From assembly GCA_035771165.1 (NCBI GenBank), contig JAWNZC010000470.1, positions 1,772,001-1,836,000 of the forward strand: a stretch of 64,000 nucleotides of DNA. The letters run 5' to 3'. Positions within the stretch are counted from its first letter, which is position 1. Each line of letters opens with the position of its first letter. The DNA comes from Paragorgia papillata. Its lineage: Eukaryota; Cnidaria; Anthozoa; Scleralcyonacea; Coralliidae. The translations under genes were made by a program, and so were the position numbers. The notes below the pieces were generated by a model. That model searched no databases, was not told where the DNA came from, and saw nothing but the letters and a program-made list of their open reading frames with translations. Shown here one piece after another: positions 40,601 through 45,834 of the stretch.

Positions 40601-43292
40601 TAAATACGATTCTAGGCAGTTTAGCACCTTTCCGGCTACTTTCCACTTTGCTCTATAGATCGTTTGCAATCACATGACATCGGACGCCAACTTGGTTGAT
40701 TTTCAGTTAATTTCCAAAACTCGTGCCAAAACAAACATGTTGGTCAGTGGTTTGTCAACAGTGTTTGCCAACCGAAAAATCAATCAAGATGGCCGATGTG
40801 ACGTCATGCAAACAATCTATAGCTTAATCCTACGTTTTTAAATGGCATTTCCACGCATTCTAACAACACCTTTAGGCCAGCAAACTTTTAAAAGTTGTAA
40901 AACAAGTTTTTATTGGCACATTATATCATTTTTACGAAAGGTGTAAGTTTTAGAGTAGATAATAAGAACCACATTGGCATCATAATAGTGAAACAGTAGA
41001 TATATAAGGAAGTGAATGAGATAATTTTAGTAATTTAAGTAAAAAATCAATTTTACAACTGCCCATTTTATAATTTAGAAATTAGAACTGCCCATTTTGG
41101 AAAATTGGGACGCCTTAGGTGCTGTTCATATGAGACGGGCTAGCCTGGTTACCGGGCTGATTTTATGTTCACGAAAATCTTATTACGACTATTTGAGTAA
41201 TACAAAATGACACAAAAAAGCAAAATTGCCTTCTTTTTTCTGTACGTATAGGACACAGGGTAGTCTAAATCTTTATTGAAGTCATAGAAAGATTTTCGTG
41301 ACATAAAATCAGCCCAGTAACCGGACTAACCCGCTAAGGATAACCCCCCTAAGGATGACCCCTGGTGTGTTGTTTATCTTCCTAATTCCAAACATTTAGT
41401 TGATTGCACTAATAGTTTTTGTCGTTTTGCTGTAGATATTGATGAATGTGCACTGAATCTTCATAACTGTGGCAATAATTCCCATTGTGTCAACAGCGAT
41501 GGTAGTTTTTCATGTAAATGTGATGCTGGTTACACAGGAAATGGCATAGTTTGCAGTGGTACGTGAAATTCAACATTTAAATCATTAAATTTTGTGAGTC
41601 ATTGGTGAATTTTCTATTCACATTAATACATATAATTGTCATTTTTTTCTTGATTTGCTTGGTTTTGCAAAAAGGAGATCTGATTACACGGTGGCGACTG
41701 AAGATATGGATTTTATGTTCGAGTGGCAAGGACAATATCAAGGAGATATTGCTCTTGCCACGAGAACATAAAACCCATATCTTTGAGCAACCGTGTAATG
41801 TTCTATTTATTATATGGACAATGAAATTATATGTGGAAGTGATATTGATAAACTGAGTTTAATGCAAAAACTACAACCGCTTGACCTAAAAACGTTTAGA
41901 AATGACAAATACAACAGCTTATTCGAATACGTCATTTTACGTGAAAAATTGAAGAGAAGTTACTGGCTCTAGTTTACTTGATTCGAAACTTACAGCAAAA
42001 GGCGTAAATTTTGACTTGTCGATATGTCACTCGGTTCCCGGATGTAGTGAAATATGGATTCTACGAGTGTTTTAGTTGCTAGTAAAAGACTCCATATAAT
42101 AAAAGAGGATATTATCTTGAATACTGATGACCCAATTTCTCACTTCTCGATGAGAAATGAAAACAATTGTAAAGGCTGTACTCTGATAGATTTGATGATA
42201 GATTTTTTATTATTATTTTACTTATTTATAGCTTCAATTTTGTACATGTATAGTTAGTATTAATATTTTAATATATTGTAGTTAAGTAATAGATCAAACA
42301 CGAGCTTGAGTGTTTCATCAGGGGTTCCAAACACGAGAAAACAAATGAAAACCGAGGGCGTAGCCCCGAGGTTTTTAGTGTTTTCGAGTGTTTGAAGTCC
42401 CCTGATGAAACACCATTAACGAGTGTTTGATCTTGCTTCTCAAACGAGTATTCGCATCGCGATTTGCGGTGTTTCTTCATTGATTTCAATATGTAGCTTA
42501 AGAAATGTGATCCAGTTCACTAGGAAGTTTCCTACAGGTTTTCATCGGGTATCAAAACTCATGCATGTGATGTGGTATACGTTCATGGATTGGCTACGAT
42601 AATTCATGAATTATTAATGAGTTTGAGAATAATAGGTGGCCCCAATTAGTAAAGTAAAAAGAGTAAAGTGACTTTGTTTATTGAGGGTAACATGACAGTA
42701 TTTAGATACTGATAACCCAATGGCCCTCACCTCTTGATGGAACTAGTTTGTAGAATTAACTGAGAAAACTATGGTGTTGATTTTGTGGAGAGAGGAAAGC
42801 TAGAGAACCCGGTGAAAACCCCTCGAGGCACAGAGGAAAACTGACAACTCTACTCACACAAAGCGAATTTGGTCACCCATCCAAGTACTAACTCCATTCG
42901 ACCGGGCTTAACTTCAGCGGTGAGAGGCAGCGTGCTATCTGCTTGTGCTACCCGTGCCTAGAGGGAATCCTTTCCTGGGATTTATGTACTCTGACACGTG
43001 AATAAAGTTTCATCATAATCAACTGTTCAACAATTGGGGAAACGAGTGTTTATTTTGTAGAGGAAGAAAAACCGTGCCGGAACCAAAGCGGAAACCCTCA
43101 ATTTGAACTTCAAATAGCCACTGTATTTTTTTGTCATGATTTTAAATTCGTTATATTAATATTTTATTTCTACAGACATTAATGAATGTTACACAGCTAA
43201 ATGCGATCACAACGCATACTGCATCAACACAGAGGGATCATACGAGTGTGTGTGTAAATCTGGCTACACTGGCGATGGATCAGATTGTCAAG
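7547..43292 (+). CDS. Giant EGF-repeat / SRCR protein locus (multi-exon, ends not found)
   Basis: Sixty-five intact EGF exons, one collapsed EGF exon and one SRCR exon lie on the plus strand. Each begins after a TTTAG-type acceptor and ends at a G|GT donor, all phase 1-1. Array exons are 123 nt and encode one calcium-binding EGF domain: D-(I/L)-N-E-C start, six Cys, and the Asn/Asp-hydroxylation pattern C-x-N-x4-F-x-C-x-C. If spliced together they give an extracellular rod of Ca2+-stiffened EGF modules, as in fibrillin- or fibropellin-like proteins, followed by EGF-SRCR-EGF-EGF. No initiator or signal-peptide exon and no stop or membrane exon was identified, so both ends are open. Gaps full of transposons may split it into more than one gene. 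Symmetric 1-1 exons explain how tandem duplication could expand it without breaking the frame. Exon lists are in the block entries. Confidence 0.75.
9348..10072 (+). CDS. EGF exons block 1b (3 exons)
   Basis: Exons 9348-9470, 9692-9814 and 9950-10072, all 123 nt and phase 1-1. The middle one has a changed tail (G-T-G-L-E-C-N-G). The outer two belong to the I-Y-C-E-G subtype, which also ends block 2 (24273-24395) and gives the collapsed exon at 27948, so this subtype marks the right edge of a duplicated block. Confidence 0.85.
10073..10660. other. Intron with duplicated downstream segment
   Basis: Holds a partial copy of the segment that follows the I-Y-C-E-G exons (also at 24396-25558 and 28014-29280), including CGCGTGATAATTTTCCCGCC. 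No intact exon here. Confidence 0.6.
10668..10955 (+). mobile_element. LINE 3' end with (ATT)n tail
   Basis: Encodes a C-terminal fragment [16 protein letters not shown] (about 10678-10725) and then a 3' UTR containing AAAGCGCCATTGGGC, GCGCTATAGAAATTTTTGTA and an ATT repeat. This is the standard 3' end of CR1/L2-like LINEs. Confidence 0.8.
11290..11402. mobile_element. Hairpin element copy 1, left part
   Basis: Matches the left arm of the intact hairpin at 25559-25796. The rest of this copy resumes at 14351, because a 2.9-kb element has inserted in it. Confidence 0.7.
11815..12395 (+). repeat. 128-bp tandem repeat, left arm (~4.5 copies)
   Basis: Unit includes TATCGAGAGTTACCGTCAAA and ACCGAAAAACGGTCATATTC (a small palindrome). 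The first copy is the most diverged. The 68-aa reading frames on the minus strand repeat every 128 bp and are by-products. Confidence 0.9.
12396..13300. repeat. ATC/ATG-rich low-complexity core with (AATAG)n
   Basis: Imperfect CAT/ATG trinucleotide runs with scattered GACATC, and a (TAGAA)n pentanucleotide tract at about 12617-12708. No gene. Confidence 0.9.
13300..13768 (-). repeat. 128-bp tandem repeat, right arm (~3.6 copies)
   Basis: Reverse complement of the left-arm repeat, the same unit with few substitutions. The last copy runs into unrelated sequence at about 13770. Confidence 0.9.
13850..14060. mobile_element. G/C-run interspersed repeat, copy 2 (inverted)
   Basis: Contains GGGCTAAGCCCCCCCC, a poly-G run and TCTTCCGCCGCCGC. 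It matches the copy at 3755-3905 in the opposite orientation. It lies inside the foldback-type element, so it is a nested insertion. Confidence 0.6.
14351..14515. mobile_element. Hairpin element copy 1, right part
   Basis: Continues the hairpin interrupted at 11402: AGGCCTGAAG-type arm, central AGATCAGACTTGACCAG, second arm, and the GATATCACTACAGTTATA end. Confidence 0.75.
14520..14660 (+). mobile_element. LINE C-terminal fragment
   Basis: Encodes [17 protein letters not shown] and L-K-E-R-R-E-N-L, the conserved C-terminal block of non-LTR reverse transcriptases after the thumb. It is truncated at both ends and joins EGF-array intron sequence at about 14665. Confidence 0.7.
14761..15847 (+). 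CDS. EGF array unit 2-1 (5 exons, 1220-bp period)
   Basis: Exons 14761-14883, 15013-15135, 15268-15390, 15471-15593 and 15725-15847. The five subtypes are: [27 protein letters not shown] ending L-Q-C-D-G; H-L-D-A-F/N-N-N-A-S ending L-E-C-Q-G; and H-S-D-A-S/N-Y-N-G-S ending G-S-G-L-Q-C-D-G. All are 123 nt with six Cys. Introns are 77-134 bases and as well conserved between units as the exons. The N-A-S and N-G-S variants keep a possible N-glycosylation sequon. Confidence 0.85.
15981..17067 (+). CDS. EGF array unit 2-2 (5 exons)
   Basis: Exons 15981-16103, 16233-16355, 16488-16610, 16691-16813 and 16945-17067. Near-identical to unit 2-1, shifted 1220 bp. The first exon is the N-H-D-G-S / C-T-C-K-N-G-Y variant. 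Confidence 0.87.
17200..18286 (+). CDS. EGF array unit 2-3 (5 exons)
   Basis: Exons 17200-17322, 17452-17574, 17707-17829, 17910-18032 and 18164-18286. Offset 1219 bp from unit 2-2 because of one base lost in an intron T-run (about 17110). Almost no other differences, so these units duplicated very recently or are homogenised. Confidence 0.87.
18420..19252 (+). CDS. EGF array unit 2-4 (4 exons, last one chimeric)
   Basis: Exons 18420-18542, 18672-18794, 18927-19049 and 19130-19252. The fourth starts like subtype 4 (H-L-D-A-F, N-N-N-A-S) and ends like subtype 5 ([11 protein letters not shown]), and its downstream intron also follows subtype 5. One exon and one intron, about 255 bp, are thus missing compared with neighbouring units. 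The frame and all Cys are kept. Confidence 0.85.
19385..19762 (+). CDS. EGF exons between higher-order units (2 exons)
   Basis: Exons 19385-19507 (N-H-D-G-S / K-N-G-Y subtype) and 19640-19762 ([25 protein letters not shown]). They bridge the 1220-bp and 1680-bp unit families. Confidence 0.85.
19897..21442 (+). CDS. EGF higher-order unit A (7 exons, 1680-bp period)
   Basis: Exons 19897-20019, 20100-20222, 20356-20478, 20608-20730, 20863-20985, 21066-21188 and 21320-21442. The set recurs exactly 1680 bp downstream. The fourth exon has a C-N-K-G-Y change. Exon 7 ends G-N-G-L-Q-C-D-G, whereas its partner at 23000 ends G-S-G-L-Q-C-D-G, another sign of partial exchange between units. Confidence 0.87.
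21577..23122 (+). CDS. EGF higher-order unit B (7 exons)
   Basis: Exons 21577-21699, 21780-21902, 22036-22158, 22288-22410, 22543-22665, 22746-22868 and 23000-23122. Offset exactly 1680 bp from unit A with only a handful of substitutions in about 1.5 kb, introns included. Confidence 0.87.
23256..24395 (+). CDS. EGF array right end of block 2 (5 exons)
   Basis: Exons 23256-23378, 23508-23630, 23763-23885, 24017-24139 and 24273-24395. The fourth begins [12 protein letters not shown], slightly diverged. The last is the I-Y-C-E-G subtype that also closes block 1. Beyond it the array stops and a 1.2-kb duplicated non-EGF segment begins. Confidence 0.85.
24396..25558 (+). repeat. Duplicated segment downstream of I-Y-C-E-G exons
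   Basis: Matches 28014-29280 closely and parts of 8265-8600 and 10073-11330. It contains a conserved reading frame (24533-24817) described separately, then AT-rich sequence with no exon I can support. Confidence 0.7.
24644..24817 (+). other. Possible terminal exon or conserved ORF tail (C-V-V-C-G motif)
   Basis: After a TTTATAG acceptor-like site (24637-24643) the frame reads G-L-D-L-I-T, then [12 protein letters not shown] and a basic Lys/Arg stretch to a stop at 24817. The phase (1) fits the preceding EGF exon. A second copy at 28262-28429 keeps the frame despite a 6-base length difference. Copies near 8520 and 10300 are broken. It could be an alternative last exon giving a secreted C-terminus, or chance conservation in a young duplication. 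I recognise no domain. Confidence 0.25.
25559..25796. mobile_element. Hairpin element copy 2 (intact, ~240 bp)
   Basis: Near-perfect inverted repeat. Arms run from CCATATATAACTGGAGTGAT through GGCGGACATGTAGGCCTGAA and CTCCTACGCGGTCTTTTGAC to a tiny centre ATCAGA, then back. It has no coding capacity and is probably a MITE. Two other copies carry nested insertions. Confidence 0.75.
25981..26291 (+). mobile_element. Palindromic MITE family M, copy 1 (~310 bp)
   Basis: Flanked by TA repeats. It contains GGTTGCGTCTTACGCACGCT near one end, an inner inverted repeat with GAGTGAGTTGGGAGAATTCG, and TTTCTATTTCTTAAA at the other end. Two copies in the opposite orientation lie at 50923-51226 and 52329-52638. 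Confidence 0.8.
26327..26560 (+). mobile_element. tRNA-derived SINE with inverted flank, copy 1
   Basis: 26392-26463 has Pol III-type boxes (TAGTTCAGTCGG and GGTTCGAATCC) and an anticodon-loop-like CTAGTAA, closest to tRNA-Thr. The acceptor and T stems do not pair fully, so it is a SINE head and not a working tRNA. The body continues CAAGTAGAGTTTTCT to TCCCATAATAAT. Bases 26327-26391 repeat the body in reverse, so the copy folds back on itself. Confidence 0.65.
26673..26835 (+). mobile_element. tRNA-derived SINE, copy 2
   Basis: Same Thr(AGT)-like head (26673-26744) and the same body and tail as copy 1. Acceptor-stem positions 1, 3 and 6 and two T-stem pairs mismatch, arguing against a functional tRNA gene. 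It ends in a (TA)n run. Confidence 0.65.
26830..27230. repeat. (TA)n tracts around the ribozyme repeat
   Basis: TA runs at about 26831-26875, 27098-27128 and 27191-27221 flank the hammerhead-bearing repeat (from CCCACATGCGGTTGTCACC at about 26977). Reading frames of Tyr/Ile repeats here are artefacts. Confidence 0.9.
27039..27096 (+). ncRNA. Hammerhead ribozyme (type I), copy A
   Basis: All conserved parts occur in order: outer stem I GTTC/GAAC (27039-27042 with 27093-27096), an internal loop, inner stem I CTACA/TGTAG (27047-27051 with 27085-27089), core CTGATGA (27052-27058), stem II GCTGT-TGT-ACAGC (27059-27071), GAAA (27072-27075), a very short stem III CAC/GTG, then TC with predicted cleavage after 27084. 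Minimal stem III is known in hammerheads of Penelope-like elements and small retrozymes, where a dimeric fold is thought to help. It sits in a repeat shared with 50834-50920 and 53718-53850, flanked by (TA)n. It probably processes a retroelement RNA. Activity is inferred, not shown. Confidence 0.85.
27231..27947. other. Intronic or intergenic, nothing recognised
   Basis: AT-rich with small frames on the minus strand (27441-27702) that show no recognisable motif. Confidence 0.45.
27948..28013 (+). pseudogene. Collapsed EGF exon
   Basis: Normal acceptor (TTTTTAG) and donor (G|GTATCG), but only 66 nt. It encodes D-I-N-E-C-E-F and then jumps to a duplicated G-Y-S-G-N-G motif and I-Y-C-E-G. The central part with four of the six Cys is missing. 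The frame is kept, so it could still be spliced, but it cannot fold as an EGF domain. Confidence 0.8.
28014..29280 (+). repeat. Second full copy of the duplicated downstream segment
   Basis: Parallels 24396-25558, including the C-V-V-C-G frame (28262-28429) and sequence also seen at 10380-10560. No supported exon otherwise. Confidence 0.7.
29382..30017. mobile_element. hAT-like non-autonomous TIR element (~636 bp)
   Basis: Perfect to near-perfect terminal inverted repeats of at least 60 bp start CACAGGGAGCCCATCTTGGC. The flanks ATAGTTC at 29375-29381 and 30018-30024 are a 7-8-bp target duplication. The CAGGG-like terminus and about 8-bp TSD suggest a hAT-type MITE. The ends are GC-rich, the centre AT-rich, and there is no transposase ORF. 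Confidence 0.7.
30155..30351. mobile_element. Small TIR element nested in hairpin copy 3
   Basis: Inverted ends GCCTAGTACCCTGGCCCA and (mirror) TGGGCCAGGGCACCAGGC, with GGTAACCACTAA / TTAGTGGTAACC further in. It is inserted in the TATATAT stretch of the host hairpin. Confidence 0.65.
30594..31228 (+). CDS. EGF exons block 3 start (3 exons)
   Basis: Exons 30594-30716 (D-P-D-E-C start), 30850-30972 (E-I-N-E-C, from an AAATC instead of ATATC exon start) and 31106-31228. The first two change the first residue of the Ca2+-binding motif or its neighbour, which could weaken Ca2+ binding there. Confidence 0.85.
31362..34540 (+). CDS. EGF array block 3 (13 exons, 764-bp three-exon period)
   Basis: Exons 31362-31484, 31614-31736, 31870-31992, 32126-32248, 32378-32500, 32634-32756, 32890-33012, 33142-33264, 33398-33520, 33654-33776, 33906-34028, 34162-34284 and 34418-34540. 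Every third exon lies exactly 764 bp apart, and introns are conserved with the exons. Subtypes include T-S-H-T-D-N-C with L-E-C-D-G and N-I-D-G-S. The exon at 33398 has G-N-G-F-Q-C-D-G; the last one starts D-I-S-E-C, replacing the Asn of the Ca2+ motif, and has an acceptor one base shorter. After 34540 the expected intron is interrupted at 34610 by a microsatellite. Confidence 0.87.
34610..34862. repeat. (CTGT)n / (GGTCCGTCC)n microsatellite
   Basis: Runs of CTGT, then CGGT/CCGT mixtures, then TGTC/TTTG. It interrupts an EGF-array intron exactly where the next exon would be expected. Reading frames on both strands are artefacts. Confidence 0.95.
34863..35114. other. Intron or intergenic, nothing recognised
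   Basis: No exon or repeat recognised. Confidence 0.4.
35115..35233. mobile_element. piggyBac-like MITE (TTAA target)
   Basis: TTAA at 35115-35118 and 35230-35233 flanks inverted ends CCCTTTATTGACCA and TGGCCAGTAAAGGG. CCC...GGG termini with TTAA target duplication are the piggyBac signature. Only about 110 bp inside, so non-autonomous. Confidence 0.65.
35443..35636. mobile_element. Inverted-repeat element
   Basis: Arms of about 80 bp, around AGCAAATAGCTTTTAGTAAA and its mirror TTTACTTAAAGCTATTTGC, with a short centre. Diverged copies of each other; no ORF. Confidence 0.6.
35640..36265. other. Intergenic, nothing recognised
   Basis: No supported gene. Holds one G/C-rich patch near 35755-35800. 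Confidence 0.4.
36270..37053 (-). mobile_element. LINE 3' portion, minus strand
   Basis: The frame at 36459-36992, extending in frame to about 37050, encodes [36 protein letters not shown] and W-N-S-L-P-D-S-L. This is the thumb and C-terminal region of a CR1/L2-type RT. The 3' tail is AATAAATTCAATCAATC followed by (TATC)n at 36277-36292. The frame is open for 177+ codons, so this copy is relatively young, but it is 5'-truncated at about 37053. Confidence 0.88.
37054..37720. other. Intergenic, nothing recognised
   Basis: No exon or repeat that I can support. Confidence 0.4.
37721..38125 (-). mobile_element. LINE fragment after the YxDD block, minus strand
   Basis: About 38125 down to 37945 encodes K-T-E-Y-M-L-I-G-S and [13 protein letters not shown], the block just after the RT active site. 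The frame continues into unrelated sequence to 37721, so the junction near 37945 is an insertion or rearrangement. Confidence 0.7.
38126..38365. other. Spacer, nothing recognised
   Basis: One minor open frame with no motif. Confidence 0.35.
38366..38422. repeat. (GATAGATG)n microsatellite
   Basis: Simple repeat of GATAGATG. Confidence 0.95.
38655..38715 (-). mobile_element. tRNA-like SINE fragment (inverted partner)
   Basis: Reads GGGACTCGAACCC (B-box complement) next to GAGTTAAACTCAGAGAAAAA. The same sequence lies inverted at 39292-39365, so the LINE remnant between them is framed by an inverted SINE pair. Confidence 0.55.
38755..39285 (+). mobile_element. LINE remnant, internally deleted
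   Basis: Y-A-D-D-T (38769-38783) is the RT catalytic motif. After a frameshift it continues to L-E-R-L-S-E-W-L and K-S-E-Y-M-V-I-G, then jumps to the C-terminal W-N-S-L-P-V-E-I (about 39040) and a 3' UTR with AATAAAG near 39272. Dead copy. Confidence 0.8.
39292..39365 (+). mobile_element. tRNA-like SINE fragment
   Basis: TGGCTCAATCGGT (A-box-like) followed by GTTCGATTCCC (B box), with too short a spacing for a tRNA gene. It then carries GAGCTCAGAGTTTTTCTCTG. Inverted partner at 38655-38715. Confidence 0.55.
39476..39598 (+). CDS. Divergent EGF exon
   Basis: Acceptor TTTTGACAG, donor G|GTAATT, 123 nt, phase 1-1. Encodes a cbEGF domain (D-I-D-E-C start, six Cys, [10 protein letters not shown] hydroxylation pattern). 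It is clearly diverged from the array exons upstream, so it is an older module that the array expansion did not homogenise. Confidence 0.88.
39794..39853. mobile_element. Penelope-terminal-like repeat
   Basis: Diverged match to 3076-3140 (TGTGGAAACGCCACG, GAGCTTTCGACCTGTTGAC). Lies in the intron before the SRCR exon. Confidence 0.4.
40116..40436 (+). CDS. SRCR exon
   Basis: Acceptor TTTTTCAG, donor G|GTAAAG, 321 nt, phase 1-1, encoding one scavenger receptor cysteine-rich domain. Visible landmarks are [41 protein letters not shown] and H-N-E-D-A-G-V-Q-C. Six Cys in the group A pattern, in a single exon. SRCR domains mediate extracellular ligand binding. Close paralogues are on the minus strand at 61190-61511 and 62716-63036. 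Confidence 0.93.
40653..40822. mobile_element. Inverted-repeat MITE in intron
   Basis: Ends CTATAGATCGTTTGCA and (mirror) TGCAAACAATCTATAG, with CACATGACATCGG / CCGATGTGACGTCATG further in. Confidence 0.7.
41135..41335. mobile_element. Inverted-repeat MITE in intron
   Basis: About 45-bp arms containing CCGGGCTGATTTTATGT and its mirror ACATAAAATCAGCCC. Confidence 0.7.
41436..41558 (+). CDS. Divergent EGF exon
   Basis: Acceptor TGTAG, donor G|GTACGT, 123 nt, phase 1-1. cbEGF domain: D-I-D-E-C start, [12 protein letters not shown] hydroxylation pattern, Y-T-G-N-G. Six Cys. Confidence 0.88.
41683..41799. mobile_element. Hairpin element in intron
   Basis: Arms ATTACACGGT...GATATGGATTTTATG and mirror CATAAAACCCATATC...ACCGTGTAAT around a small centre. 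Confidence 0.65.
42290..42433. mobile_element. Inverted-repeat MITE in intron
   Basis: Ends AGATCAAACACGAGC and (mirror) GAGTGTTTGATCT, with GTGTTTCATCAGGGG / CCCCTGATGAAACAC inside. Confidence 0.7.
42665..42960 (-). mobile_element. 5S rRNA-derived SINE (SINE3-like)
   Basis: On the minus strand, 42960 to about 42845 reads like the internal-promoter half of 5S rRNA: CTGAAGTTAAGC, then GGTCG, then TTAGTACTTGGATGGGTGAC. The match stops there and continues into unrelated sequence to about 42665, so this is a SINE with a 5S head, not a 5S gene. Confidence 0.7.
43176..43292 (+). CDS. Divergent EGF exon (last recognised + exon)
   Basis: Acceptor TCTACAG, donor G|GTATAA, 117 nt, phase 1-1. cbEGF domain starting D-I-N-E-C, with [10 protein letters not shown] and Y-T-G-D-G. 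Six Cys. No further + exon was found downstream, so the C-terminus of this gene is unknown. Confidence 0.87.
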
Positions 43293-44104
43293 GTATAATT
43301 AAGTAATATTTCAACAACGAGACAAGCTTGGACTGGCCATTGTGCCATTTAGTTTTGAAACAAAAGGCTGCCATAATAGGCGAAAAAGAGTGATGGCCTG
43401 GGGCGAGGGAACGCGGAAAGTGCCCGCGGTGAATTCAAAGCTTTGTAACTTTTTGAGTATTATAAATAATGCACGAAATTTTGTAACTTTTCATAACTAA
43501 TGTTGCGGAACACTTCTGTGTTTACACTGATTAGCGTTGCATAGCAACCACGTTTATGATGACGCTTGTGGCAAAAATTTCGAAATTCTACTTTAATTTA
43601 GTTGGGTTTTTGGGGTTGTTTTTTTTCGAGATTTGATTAACTTTAGTATTTTCAATATAATTCCATGAATTTTGTGTTATTTAAGTTCACGTAATGACAT
43701 TACAAATCCAATATGGCGGAATCCAATTGGCCGAACAATGACGTCATACAGTGACGTCATCAATTTAATATTTACGAAAAATTGCTTTTAAAGTTACGGA
43801 TGCTCATAGGATACTTCAAATAATGTCTAAATTAAAGATAGAAAACAAAACAATAAAGCAATACAATATTTACCTTCTTATCACAACAACTACCTCAACA
43901 GTCATAAACCAAAAAAAACAAACCCAAATTCTTCCTAAATTTTTAAGTTTTATAGTTTTATCTTCTTTCTAAATACTTCCTGAGATATTAACCGCCGGCA
44001 CTTTCCACCCCCACCCCCTCAACCCCAAAAGCCCAACAAAAGCCCAGTCTAAATAGGGTTAACATCGAGGCAAAAATCTGATAAAACATCATGAGGTTTT
44101 GAAC
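43293..44104. other. Intron or intergenic, nothing recognised
   Basis: No supported exon. Short CRE-like GTGACGTCA motifs near 43740-43760 belong to unannotated repeat-like sequence. Confidence 0.4.
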
Positions 44105-44613
44105 ATAAAGAATAAAACATAATCCGAAAATCGTCATCTTGTGACTTGAGATTCAAGGTAAAAACAAGATAAGACAACATGAGAGGTAATATTTAGACTC
44201 TATTTCAAAGCATAGTCAATCGAGATATGGTCTGGAAACGCAGCTAAAGTCTTTGGTCTATCTTTTTGTCCGCCTTATGCATTTTTGTGCACGGTGCACG
44301 GTCACTGAACACATTGTATTTTAGTATAATGAACGGATTGTCCAATAGCAACGTTTCAGTTCAATCACTCAACCGTGCTATTTAAATATTAATAAACCTA
44401 AAACAAAGGATGTGCACGGTGTAAGGTAGGGTTCAACATAAAATCACAGCTCATTATAGGCGCTTTGAAGTTTGCCGAGTTTCCAGACCATATCTCGATT
44501 GACTATGCTTTGAAATAGAGTCTAAATATTACCTCTCATGTTGTCTTATCTTGTTTTTAACTTGAATATCAAGTCACAAGATGACGATTTTCCGATTATG
44601 TTTTATTCTTTAT
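44105..44613. mobile_element. Element with 135-bp terminal inverted repeats
   Basis: Arms 44105-44239 and 44479-44613 mirror each other almost perfectly (for example ATTTAGACTCTATTTCAAAG / CTTTGAAATAGAGTCTAAAT). About 240 bp inside, no ORF. Foldback-type or MITE. Confidence 0.8.
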
Positions 44614-45358
44614 TTTTTTAAATTGTTGGCTGGTTATGGTTTTTCAACATAAGGTTGTGAAGTATAAATAGAAAGACCACACTTTGGGAGTGATTTTAAC
44701 ACATTGAAGTTTCAATGTCCCCCAAACTGTACCATGGCTAATAATTCTCGCACCAGTCTTTTCCAAAGTGGACTAATAGCTTGCAACGAGAACGAATGTT
44801 TCACCGAGAAACCCAAACACGGTTTTTTCATGTATTGTATATCCAGGTAGGACACGAGCTCGAGTTGTTTAAATAGCTTCTCAAATTTGTTCCAATAGTA
44901 ATGAACATAAAACAAAAGATTGGTTCACTTTCAACATAATGTGTTCATGCAGTGATACTTTCACGTTTAATGGCCTCCACGTATCAACTCATAAACCATA
45001 ATTATAATCGGTCTAGCTCCAGACGACTTTATTTTTCACATGAAGACCTTGCAAAAATCTGACGAATGAACAGTTAAATACTACAGAAAATGTTACTTTT
45101 ATTTTTATGTTTACAGCTAGCATACATTAAATTGTGTATTAATGATGTATATGTGGAATATAAAGTAGGTTTTATTTCCCTTTTTTTATAGAAATACCAC
45201 ATTAACTCCTTGACAACATTGCGAGAATATAATCATATATCACGGCAATTTAGTCGGGCTATATAAAGACTGATTCGTTTATTATCTTACCTTAATGTAC
45301 TTTGAATTTTAAAGCAGTTAATTATTAAAAATGCACGATGTAGTTTGTCTTGTAGATA
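44614..45358. other. Intergenic, nothing recognised
   Basis: One minus frame (44712-44915) without a recognisable motif. Confidence 0.4.
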
Positions 45359-45562
45359 AGCCTCCTCCGCAGGCAACTCTGTGTCTTCCCAAACGGCAGC
45401 TTTTTATACTTTTCAATGTTTTGGCTGAGCACGAAGGGACAGCAAGGGATTGGGAGCGGCAGAGTTGAGACTATAAGGGAACTGGGGGGATAAAATTAGA
45501 GGAAGAAATAATCATTCTTTGTCTGCCGTTTGGGAAGACACAGAGTTGTCTGCGGAGGAGGC
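45359..45562. mobile_element. MITE with ~42-bp TIRs
   Basis: Arms AGCCTCCTCCGCAG...CTTCCCAAACGGCAG (45359-45400) and mirror CTGCCGTTTGGGAAG...CTGCGGAGGAGGCT (45520-45562). Confidence 0.75.
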
Positions 45563-45644
45563 TACTTGTAGATACTGATGAGTGGATTTTGATAGCTGTT
45601 AACTGTTTCTGTTTGAACAATAATTAATAAATTGGGTTTCTGTC

Positions 45645-45833
<189 letters not shown>

Positions 45834-45834
45834 A

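Noticed and set aside
40555..40610. Hammerhead motif at TTGATGAAAGG...CTCGAAATGTC
   Set aside because: The first core base is wrong and stem II does not pair well. At most a decayed Penelope-type motif.
42845..42960. 5S rRNA gene
   Set aside because: Only part of the gene matches, with substitutions, and it continues into unrelated sequence.
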